Source of the DNA: Euglena gracilis
Taxonomy: Eukaryota > Euglenida > Euglenophyceae > Euglenales
DNA length: 64,000 nucleotides
Reading direction: 5' to 3'
Assembly (NCBI GenBank): GCA_039621445.1
Contig: CP154955.1
Coordinates: forward strand, 38,047,123 to 38,111,122
A model generated the notes under the pieces. It was not told where the DNA came from, did not search any database, and was given only the letters and a program-made list of their open reading frames with translations. Both the position numbers and the translations under genes were made by a program. Shown in pieces: positions 54,843-64,000 of the stretch; within the stretch, counting starts at the first letter, position 1; every line of letters begins with the position of its first letter.

Positions 54843-55049
54843 CTCTCAAACCTCCCCCACCCGGGGTCACACCGGTGTTAAATGAATCTATGGTTTCAGA
54901 ACACACTGATTGCACTGCCTTTTCTTTCGGTGGTTCCTTCAATTGTTTGCTTCCCCCTCCCCATTTGTGAAAGAACAGTCGACCCTCAAACACGTCGACG
55001 CCGTCCCTTGGGAGGCAGGGAAATGTCAGCACGCTTGGGCGGGTTCAAA

Positions 55050-56250
55050 GAGACCCGGGGCGCGTGTCAGGTAAGCTGGTGCCTGTGTAGAGCAAATACA
55101 GATGGGGCAAAGAAAGCGTCGGGATCCACCTCGCCATCAGAGGGCAGGACATGAGTGCATCCACAGGACGGAGGGGTGAGGTTGCTGCTGGTGGCTTAAA
55201 CACCCCCCAAAACAAGACCCCCCAACCCCCTTTTCGGGAAATTTTCACAATTTAGGGGGGGGGTCTATTTTTATATTCTCCCCAAGTCCCGAGGCGGATC
55301 CTATTTTTGAAGGGTCTAGGTTTTGGATTATTGCTGAAAATCGGCAGGTCTTATCTTGAGGTGGGGGGGTCTTACTTTGAGGGGATTTTATTTTTGGACA
55401 TTTTTCGATTTTCGCCCATTTTTTTGCACATGTTAAATTTGGCATTTTTTGAGACATTTTTGCCCATTTCCAAAAATTGCCCTGGATCTGCTTTTGGACC
55501 TCCTGCGGGAAGGCTTTTTCGGTCGAATTTTTTCAGCAAAATCGAAAAAAGTCATCCCCCTCCAAAACAAGATACCCCTTGGAATTTTCAGTAACGGACC
55601 CAAAAGTAGACCCTTGTAGGTCTTATTTTTTGGGAGAGGTTTAATCCCTTTGATGGCACATTACTGTCTTTCAGACAAAGACAGCATGGGAGACATGATG
55701 ATACACACCCACATCAGAGGAAGATTAGAAAACTTTTCTCAAAAGGCTTAGTTGCGGCCCTGGCATGGAAAAGGGGGGTCAGAGTTTTGACACAGCCAAA
55801 GAACGGGGTTGACAGAGAGTCATTTTGCCTCTGCTGGTGAGCAACAGAACTCATCTGTCCAGTTGACATCTGCCCAAAAACCTCATTCTTTCGAGCAGGG
55901 TGAGGTACACACACTGCGTAACCCCTAACCCACACATTGGTTGTGCCCACCCAGATGAGCACAACCTCAGGGGCACCAAGCAGGCCACACGTAGCTTGAC
56001 AAAAAGCAGGAGGTGGTGTGGGAGGTAAGGGAAGGGAACAACGGTCGTGACTTGTGTGTGGAGCCTTGAAGCGGCTGGGAGGGTGGTCGCGAAGCAGGCG
56101 AAGTTTGGGTCTGGGTTCCGTCCCTCAGTACATCGTGGCATCAGGATGCGGCGAAGACTTGGTGCAGACGGCAGCTCCGTGCGCTCTAACCGCCCACAAA
56201 CATGGTGGGGGGCCAAACTCAGAGAACAATCGGTTTTGGCCCTCTGCATC
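55050..56250. other. Noncoding stretch
   Basis: Between 55250 and 55640, tcttatttt-g-aggggg and catttttNNcccatttt variants recur in both orientations, as in a decayed inverted-repeat element. No exon recognised. Confidence 0.4.
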
Positions 56251-56254
56251 TCCA

Positions 56255-58269
56255 CTTAGGCGGCCTAACTCGCACTTAGCTTTGAAAATGACAGTAAAAC
56301 TGCGCAAACTTGCAAAAAGGTTCTGCATTCCACACCGAGGCCCGATTTTCAGGACAGTTTGCACTGGTCTGCCCCAATGAGAAAGCCACCCCCCCCCTGG
56401 CTTCACATTTAGGAGGAAATTCAAAACCACCAGGGGGTGTTCATATTTGGGGGGAGATCAAACTTTTCTGGGCAGTCTGTACAAACTTTGGCTTTCAAAT
56501 GCAGTCAAATGCCAATCCCCAGGGCCTGGAGTAGAGTATGCAACACCCAGAATGTAGGACAGGTGGATGGAAGCTTTATCTCGATCATGTTGTCTTGAAA
56601 TTGGGTAAACATTGCGCATCTGCGCAACAGCCACGTTATTTTAGAATTTAAAATGTGTATTTCTATTGCGCAGTTGCGCAATATAACACTTTTTTTTTAA
56701 TTTTCATTCTACATAAGTGTGCCCATTGCACGGATGCACAATGGAAAATGCATTTACTTTGTGAAACCATTGTGCAAGTATGCAATGACCACCCACATTT
56801 AGAATTACAAACATTTAAAAAATTGCGCCTGATGTGCTTTACTTTTTGTAATGAAAACTTTGGTTGCGCCATTGCCAGTGCACAATGCAGTCGCCTCGTT
56901 TCATTACCTGGCGCTTTGGGTTCACACACACACTGGGCACTGTAAGACATGTGCCCACAGACCATGACGTTTCAAGGCGTTCCCCTCATCATTCTCCTCA
57001 ATCCACCTCCTTTTCCCGCAGCACCACAGTGATATAAATAAGCTTCAGTTCATAAATTCAAAGTAGGTAATGGTTTCGCATCTGCGCAATGGGCAGAATT
57101 ATGCAGAATGAAAATTAAAGAGCTATATTGCGCAGCTGCGCAATACAACTGCTTGACACTCATCTAACAATGCAGGGGGAGAACGGCTAGGTTTGAGCAC
57201 CACTGTGTCCAGAAGCTGGGTTGGTGATTTTGCGTTACTCCGGAACCGGGGAGAGAGGGGCCATTCCAATAAGACAAATCATGGGCGGCAGGCTGTGGAG
57301 TCATAGCGACGCTGCACTCAGCGCTGGGAGTAGGGTTTGGGATGATGACTGAAAGATCTGTTTTGGTCGAACCATGTCCTGCATCTGCCTGGTGTAATGG
57401 GGCTGTCTGGTGGGTTGCAAATTAAAACAGAAAAAGGTGTGCCAGCATGTCCACCATTCTCCGCCATTGTTGATGTTCCTTTTCAGCACCTCAGTTTCAG
57501 TCGCTCATACTGAAAGCTGTGTTTTTCAAATCCTGGGTGAGAAAAGGGGGGGTGGCGAGCTGTTTAAAACATTTTTGGGATGCTAAAAAATGCTTTCTCG
57601 GCTTTATTTCCCAAAATTCATCTGTTATCTGTCAGCCTGTTGTTTTTCAAACACAAAATCATCGAGTTTCAATTGGTGGCCAAGAAGTCGGGCCCCTCAA
57701 CATTGCTGAACTCCGAAACAAGCTGACAATCGAGACAAGTGGAAGGAACCTCCAGCACTGGAAATGGGCTCACAATGCATAGGACAAGGAACGTCTGGAT
57801 ATGACACGCCGTTTTTTTCTCCCTGTTTTTGAAGCCCTGAGTGTCTTATCCAGACAGCGTCACACAGGCTGGTGATATTTGTATTTTTATTTGCCTTATC
57901 AGGCTCTGTGGAATGTGCCTGAAGAGTTGCCTGCTGAGTCGTCCAGAGGGTGGACTCTACACACAGGTTGTGAAAAAGCTGACACAATGTGAATGGGGGT
58001 TTCGGCATTTTCAGGGAAATTCACGTTTCCTGGAGTTTACTTCCATTTTAACTTCTTTAAACATGGTGCACAGGCCGAAAAACACTAAAATTGGGCCTGT
58101 TCTCTGGGTCCCAACATCGTCAAATGATGCAGGTCCCACCGCAGAGGGTCTCTGAGGGACCAAAGGGTCAAAAGTGTGGGTTTCACTGCCGGGTTTCGAA
58201 AAGATTGCAACGCTGCACGTATGCGCAATACAAAAATCAAAACCTTAAATGCGACTTAGGCCGCCTAAG
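56255..58269. mobile_element. TIR element with TGCGCA palindromes, copy 2
   Basis: Ends CTTAGGCGGCCTAACTCGCA (left) and tgcgacttaggccgcctaag (right) are inverted over about 24 bp with two mismatches. Inside are at least six near-palindromes of the form attgcgcaNNtgcgcaat (56613, 56665, 56724, 56770, 57077, 57128, 58215). No transposase recognised over 2 kb. The left duplicate (bases 1-237) contains the right end of the same element. Confidence 0.75.
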
Positions 58270-58683
58270 CTGCAAGCTCTTTGGAATCCTTATTTCCTTT
58301 GGTAGCCATTTTCCAGAGTGATGCACAAAGTTATGTGGAATCAAATAAAGCTTCTCCGAAGGCAACACTTCTCTCTCCTGAAACTGCCATAATATTTCAG
58401 GTGGTCGAATATTCTTGGCGCCATTGATCAATCTATGCCCAATGGGGTGCCAGATTGCTGGAAAATTTCTGCTTCTGTTGCCTGGATGGCGAAGGGGGTG
58501 TTCAGACCCCCCTTCATGGGCAAAACCAACGCCCATTTGATTCCATGACCAGAGCGTTTACCCATAAAATCTGTTCCTTTCGTACATGAAAAGATGTTAT
58601 TATTGGAGGGCGGGTGGGGGTGGCAGCCCCCCCCCCCCCATGGTGTGGTGGGGAGGGGTGAAGTGGGGCTGTCCCTATACACC
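58270..58683. other. Segment present only in the right duplicate
   Basis: Moderately AT-rich; minus frames include GHGIKWALVLPMKGGLNTPF and a second protein-like frame, without family support. Its left border coincides with the terminus of the TIR element. Confidence 0.5.
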
Positions 58684-58819
58684 TCACACATTGATTGGGG
58701 ATGCCGTTTTGCTCAGGGTGTCAATTTCGAGGTGGATTCTGGAGGGGATTACGGACGGAGCCAAACCTCCAGGGAAGCCCATTTGGCCATGCTTTTGGTG
58801 GGCGCTGTACGCCACGCCC

Positions 58820-59096
58820 TGTGGGACGGCCTCCGAGCCGTGGGTCAGCTGGCTCAGGCGGTCAAAGATGCGTCGGTGAAGCTCCTCCTCGATGCTGCGC
58901 TCCAGCCGGAAGTACGTGGTCGGCAGCATCGAGCCCCGCAGCGCGGCAGTGGACGTCAGCGACCGCTCCAGCCCAGCATCGTCGCTGCCGCCGCCGGCGC
59001 CGACCCAGCCAAGCAGCTCGTAGACAGACGGCTTCCCGGTGGCCCTGGCCGTCGGGGGTTGGCGGGGCGGGACGAGCAAGTCCCGCTCATTGATTC
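58820..59096 (-). CDS. Exon, unknown gene, right copy (helical segment)
   Basis: Counterpart of 385-657, with RQPPTARATGKPSVYELLGW and the same YFRLERSIEEELHRRIFDRL helix. It lacks the four-residue insertion of the left copy. Confidence 0.6.
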
Positions 59097-59161
59097 ACTT
59101 GGTACCCTCCTGGGGTGTGGGGGGGGGGACGTTCCCCTGGCCCAAGCCCATTAACTCACAC

Positions 59162-59326
59162 CGGTGAAGCAATGAAGTGAAGCGATGGTTCAGCTGCCGC
59201 AGCCCCTCCTCCAGCGACCACGCACCGCGCTCCAGGTGGCGGGGGTCCGTCAGCGCGAGGAGGTACGGGTCGGCGGGGCTGGGGCCATCGAGCGCGTTGG
59301 AGGCAGGGCCGCGCTCTGGCCGATGG
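59162..59326 (-). CDS. Exon, unknown gene, right copy
   Basis: Counterpart of 727-891. Here the 3' flank is GTGTGAG, a better GT donor than in the left copy, but normal AG sites downstream would put the next exon out of frame, so the true border remains open. Confidence 0.6.
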
Positions 59327-60269
59327 CTGGACTTACCCCCCCCTGGTTGCACTAAGGATTCTTGTCTGTTTATGGCCGGTGCTAACTTCGCTTCTGCCCA
59401 GTTTGTGTGGTGAGTGGCCAGGGACCCCATACACCAGTGCTCTTGTGTTGCTCCCCCTGGCCGGGTGAGTAACTGTGGTGTAATTCCACCGCTGTGGGGA
59501 CATACACTCACCTTGTGTGGTTGGTGTGATTCCCGTGGGTGGGTCGACACCCTTGTGCCCCAGTGACTTCCGACTGAGTGGCTTACCCCTCCCCCGGGCC
59601 ACACCTCAGTTGGGGGTTCATATCCCCCTGGTGTAGAAACCCACCCCATATAAAGCTCCTTGGGCTTTAAATCTGGCTGGGATTTCAAGACCCTGGGGGG
59701 GAGTTCATATTTGGGGGGGAATCAAACTTTTCTGGGCGAACTATACAAACTTTGTGGCCTTCAAATATACCAATTACATGCCAAAATTTCGTTGTGCACC
59801 CCCTTTTTCACCAAAAATGTGCAATTAGGTCCAAAATGGAGGGATTCTGCTGGAAAATTGTCGGATCCCCCAAAATGTTTGTGCTTTTTCCTGAATGTCA
59901 CCACTGGCAGGCTTGACATGGGGGGGGGGGGGCTTTTTTATTTTCTGTTGTACATTTAGGTGGGGGGAATTTTTTCACCACACAATTTTTTGTGTGGTGA
60001 AAAAAACTTTGGGCTCAAAGAGGGAGGGCAACTGACCACCCACCCAACGATGGGAATCCAGAGATCACTCGTCTTGAGGCATTTGGGCACCCCCTGCAGC
60101 GTTCAGCGAGGTGACATCCCAATCCATTCCAGGCCAATTCAACTCATTTCCTGTCAGAAATTCTTTGACCGGACAGCAGAAGCACCGAGTTTGAGTCTGT
60201 CCAAGACAATGGCAAAACAGGGGGGGCAAAGTTCCCACGCGGAGCACCCTGGCTATGTGTTTCAGAGGA

Positions 60270-60406
60270 GGATAAAGAGTCCCAAGGATGAGCCCCAATC
60301 AGACGGATCTGCAACACTGGTTCCCAGCAGCCTATTTGCTGTTTGACATCCACTTTTGGTGGTTCGATAAACTGCACAGCTTGGTGGCCATGTTCTGCAA
60401 ACTGAA
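60270..60406 (-). CDS. Probable exon, unknown gene, right copy
   Basis: Counterpart of 1880-2014; the VQFAEHGHQAVQFIEPPKVD frame is preserved after the same ctcacag acceptor. Confidence 0.45.
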
Positions 60407-60760
60407 CTGTGAGAAAATGCAAGGGCTATGAGAAACAAACCCCAAAATTATTCCTAATTACCATGGACAGAGCGGCACCATTTCTGAAGACATTCCTTTC
60501 TCTGGACTGTATATCCCCCCCCCCCGAAAACAACGCTGGGCTTCAACGCTTGGCTTCGCCTGCGGACTTTTTGACATGGTCAAAATATGTTTCGCATTTG
60601 GATGGAAATCTGTCGATGGCTGGAATGATGGGGGGAGGGCGATATCAGAGGGGATGGTTAAATGAGGGTGGGGGGATGGGGACAAAAATGTTTCCGAGAG
60701 CGTTCTAAAACTTCAAAGACACAAATGATTATGCTTCAAGCAATGGCAGTCCGCCTCACT

Positions 60761-61084
60761 GCCGGTTGCCAAAATGCATGGAATGCTTTCCCCCCCTGGC
60801 TGCAGAACCGGCCGGCCGGATGGCCCGCGGCCGCCAGGTACCCATTGGACGGCCCCGCCTGCAGCCACGTCGGGATGACGTCGTCGCTGCCCAGGGAGGC
60901 CCTCCCCCTGCGGGCCGAGCCCCGGCTCGCCCGCCGGTCCCCGGGCCTGCCCTCCGGGGCGGCGTCGCCCCACGCTGGGGCCGGCGGCCCCCCCGCCGGC
61001 CGGCGGAAGGCGTAGCCTTCGTCCGGGCCAGGGGCGAACGGGGCGGGCCGCCGCGAGGCGCCAGGGGACGGCTGGCGCCGCTTT
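60761..61084 (-). CDS. Exon, unknown gene, right copy; frame unresolved
   Basis: Counterpart of 2350-2673. In this copy the presumed intron ends pair without mismatch (CAGGCGGTG with CACCGCCTG), supporting a start at 61084. Confidence 0.5.
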
Positions 61085-61305
61085 GGGAGCAGGCGGTGCG
61101 ACCACCTGACGTTGGGGGGGGGGGGCTCATGGGCATATGCTTGTCCTGTTGCCGCTTCCCACACCACGGTGGAAAAGGATTTTTGTTTACTGAAATGAAA
61201 TGTCTGAATTTGGGCCCATCTGACCATCTGCGTTCTGAGGGAGGGAAAAACTTGCACATCGCAGAAGGCACACGGTGGGGGTGAACCGCAAACCACCGCC
61301 TGGTC

Positions 61306-61801
61306 GAGACGGGCGGCCTTGACGGGCTGGCAGGCCGTGAGCCCCGGGTCGGGTCGACGGAGGACGACCGCTGCGGGGAGGCCCGCCCCGCCGGCTGCGG
61401 TGCCGGCCGTAGGGCCGGGGACTCCCGACAGGGGCAGGGCTGGGGGTGGGGGGCGAGATGTGGATGCCACGGCACCGTGTCCCCAGCCCTGGCTGGGGGC
61501 TGCGGGGGTGTGGGGCCCCGCCCTCCTCCGCCGACGGCCGGCGGTCCCTCCGGCTGGCGGGGAGGGAGTGGCTCCGCGGCGGGGGCTGGCGGGGCGGGGG
61601 CCGGGCGCTGCGGGGCACAGCGGGGGCCGGCGGAGGTCGCGTGGGCCGGGTCGCGCGGCCCTCGGGGGCCGCGGTCGTTGGCCGGCGCGCCGCGGCCGGC
61701 GATCGGTGGGCGGGCGTCCGGGACGGCTGGCGCGGCGGGGGCTGCACGGGCTCCTCCTCGTCCTCCTCCTCCTCCTGCTCAGGCCCACCCCCTTCTTCGT
61801 C
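61306..61801 (-). CDS. Exon, acidic then proline-rich region, right copy
   Basis: Counterpart of 2895-3390 with the same nonconventional borders. Replacements relative to the left copy include Q/R, L/P and H/R in the proline-rich part; the acidic run is identical. Confidence 0.6.
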
Positions 61802-62914
61802 CTCGTCAGAGGTTCTTTTTGGTCCCTGGGTGGGGGAGGTTGGCTTTGGTTACCGGGGGGGGGGGGGGATTGAAGCTAGATAAAATTAGAAACGACAAAA
61901 TTGGAAGCCGAAAAAATGGTGCCAAACCTGAAAACGGCCCGGAAAAAATTGGCAGGTTTTGTATGCAAGATGACTGGAAAAGGGGTGATTTTGAAATTTT
62001 TGAGACAGGATTTTCAAAAAAGGGCCGGAAAAATTTGGCAGGATTTCTGTACGCCAATTTTTTCCCAATCAATTTTTCGGCCTCCAATTCCCCCACCCCG
62101 GTGCCATTTTTCACATCAAAGGACAGTGCAGACAAAAATCACGGGAGCAAACATTGTGAGAAAAATTACGGGAAAATTATGGTTTTATCTTAGTTTCTTT
62201 ATTTCTGGATTCTGAAATTTGAGGATCACATCAGAGGAAATTTCGTGAAAAATAAATGCATCTTTTTTTGCACTTTTTGCATGGGAGAAGAACACAAAAT
62301 CAGCATAAAATATCAATTATATGTTTTGGTGAATGTCAAAACCATGATTTTTTGCAATTTAGAAAATGCCGATCCTAAAAATATGCACTTCATTGGGGGG
62401 ATATTTTGAAAGAGTTCCATATTCTGTACCTGATTTTACCCGACACCAATTTTTTGGCATTTTTTTTGGCATTTTTGAAAAAAAAATTGAAAAGATTCCA
62501 ACAGAACTAAACCAATCACGCAAAAAAATTCCAAAAATGTGCCCTGCTGCAATTTCACCAAAATTTGGATAGCACAACAAAAAATATAAAAATATGCCAT
62601 CTGCTGTTTTTGATATGTGTGTGATACACAAAAATTCGAGATACAAATGAATGTGAGGGGGGTGCAACATGGATCCTCGAAAAAACATGTTCACAGAAAA
62701 AAAGCAAAGAAAAACGTTAAAAAAAAGAAAATAAAGGCAAAGAAAACACAAAATTTGTTCCATTGTGCACACATCTCATACAACATTGGTGCATATTTTA
62801 GAGAATCATTCACGTTTTTTTTCCACCAAAAAAACATCAAATCAACACAAATAAGCAAATCATCTCATTTTGCAAATTTTTCAAATTTAGCAAAAATGCG
62901 AAATTTCAAGAATT

Positions 62915-63045
62915 TGATTATGTACATATATACATAGGCGTATATGTATGGACATGTATGACATATATATGTCCGTATATATGTATATATATCCATATAT
63001 ATACACACACACATATATATATATATATATGTATGTATGGGATGC
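62915..63045. repeat. AT-rich microsatellite, right copy
   Basis: TATATG-type repeat with an acacacac insert absent from the left copy. Confidence 0.8.
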
Positions 63046-63135
63046 TGCTGATTGCTGTCATTTCCATGCCAGCAATCTTAATGCAAGTTCCTTATCCTTA
63101 GCATCCAGTCTCCCTGTTTAAAAAACTCTCTGGCC

Positions 63136-63498
63136 GTCCTCCTCCTCGTCGTCGCCTTCGTCCTCCCTCTGCGCCTCCCTCCGGTCCCCGGGGAGGGAGG
63201 CCTTGCTCCGCATCGGCGACGGCGCCTCAATGGCGATCTGCACCGACGCCAGCCGGGACACGTTGTTGACCTCCAGGCTGGTGCTGGGCTGCGGCGGCGG
63301 CAGGCTCTTCGCCTGGGCCCCCCGGGAGCCGCCGGGGCTCGCCGCGTCACGCGGGGTGTGGGGCACGGGGGCGGAGGCCGGGGCGGGCTGCCGGGGCGGG
63401 GAGGGCGGGGCGGGGGCCACCCGCGGGGGCGGCCGGGAGGCGGGCCGCCGGCACCGCTGCATCCCCACACCGAGGGTCCCGAGAGGAGCACACTCCAT
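63136..63498 (-). CDS. Exon with possible start, right copy
   Basis: Counterpart of 4804-5166 (MECAPLGTLGVGMQ...), with the same STSLEVNNVSRLASVQIAIE block and one changed residue in the acidic end (GDDEEED). The upstream part of the gene is beyond the window. Confidence 0.6.
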
Positions 63499-64000
63499 GG
63501 CCAGCCGGGCCGGATGGGTCTTGGCCGAATCGAGGGGCCTTTGGGGGCCACCTTTCCATGGGGTCACCGAGTAATGCAAATGTGGCATTTTAATTTGCCA
63601 TCAAATGTCATTGTGAAATAGGGGAGTGGCCTGACCTGACCAAAAGAGGGGTGAAAAAGTGGTTTGGTGCTTCTCAGGTGGACAAAATGAACTGTCACTT
63701 TTCCTTTAAGAAATCTACAAATGCACAGTGGCCTCTTTTTTGGCACATGCCCATTTGTTCCTTTGTTCATTTTCATTTTGCTGTGACTTTAAAATAATCC
63801 GACCAAATTACTTTAATTGAGAACAATTTGCCCAACAGGGAAAATTCATATCTACCTATTCAAAACTGCACATATGCATACTATTCAAGCATCTCTGCCC
63901 AATTCAAGCATCCAAAAAAGAGAGATATAGATGCAGATATGCATACAGATGTAGATATACATAAAGATGAGGATATAGATACAAGGTATAGATTTTGATA

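Larger units (their letters stand above)
58060..63993. repeat. Right copy of the duplicated segment
   Basis: Same orientation as 30-5663. It carries about 414 bp (58270-58683) that the left copy lacks, starting exactly at the end of the TIR element, and lacks the ~86-bp segment of the left copy. It runs to the window end, so any CAP-domain exons would be outside. Confidence 0.95.

Overview
The window looks like a stretch of a large, gene-sparse eukaryotic nuclear genome, most probably from a euglenid such as Euglena. Short GC-rich exons with many G/C-ending codons are scattered through AT-richer DNA full of poly-G/poly-C runs and inverted repeats. The strongest clue is the introns. Several introns, placed by continuity of recognisable protein domains, do not follow GT-AG. 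They carry CAG at intron positions +4 to +6 and CTG at -8 to -6, with ends that can pair (for example CAGGGCAT with ATGCCCTG). That is the published signature of euglenid nonconventional nuclear introns. Ordinary GT-AG introns are mixed in. No genus-level marker is present, so the assignment is an inference.

Nearly all convincing genes read on the minus strand. From right to left in window coordinates: a proline-rich/acidic gene of unknown function (64.0 to 58.8 kb, open at the window end); loose exons of unknown genes (52.7 to 48.4 kb); a LicD/fukutin-family gene (46.3 to 41.5 kb); an unrecognised gene starting at 37.8 kb with possible exons down to 33.5 kb; a gene with tandem TRAF-type zinc fingers (31.8 to 25.9 kb); a coiled-coil plus C2HC-finger plus zinc-ribbon gene or pair of genes (19.7 to 14.27 kb); a CAP/PR-1 domain gene (10.1 to about 5.9 kb); and a second copy of the proline-rich/acidic gene (5.2 kb to beyond the left edge).

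The first 5.66 kb and the last 5.9 kb are two copies of one segment in the same orientation. Exon indels between them are multiples of three, while noncoding indels are not. The CAP exons lie directly upstream of the left copy and may be the 5' part of the same gene. If so, a second CAP gene should lie just right of the window.

The space between exons holds at least seven hAT-like DNA elements beginning CAGG and ending CCT(G), most with exact 8-bp target-site duplications. One carries a broken hAT transposase C-terminus. The intron signature (3 nt + CAG ... CTG + 5 nt) is what splicing would need to restore one 8-bp duplication exactly (5 + 3 = 8), and several introns still show partial 8-mer duplications. 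This link between hAT-like insertion and nonconventional introns is the main discovery lead. Other repeat types are TIR elements with TGCGCA palindromes, GT, CA/GT and AT microsatellites, and several dispersed families.
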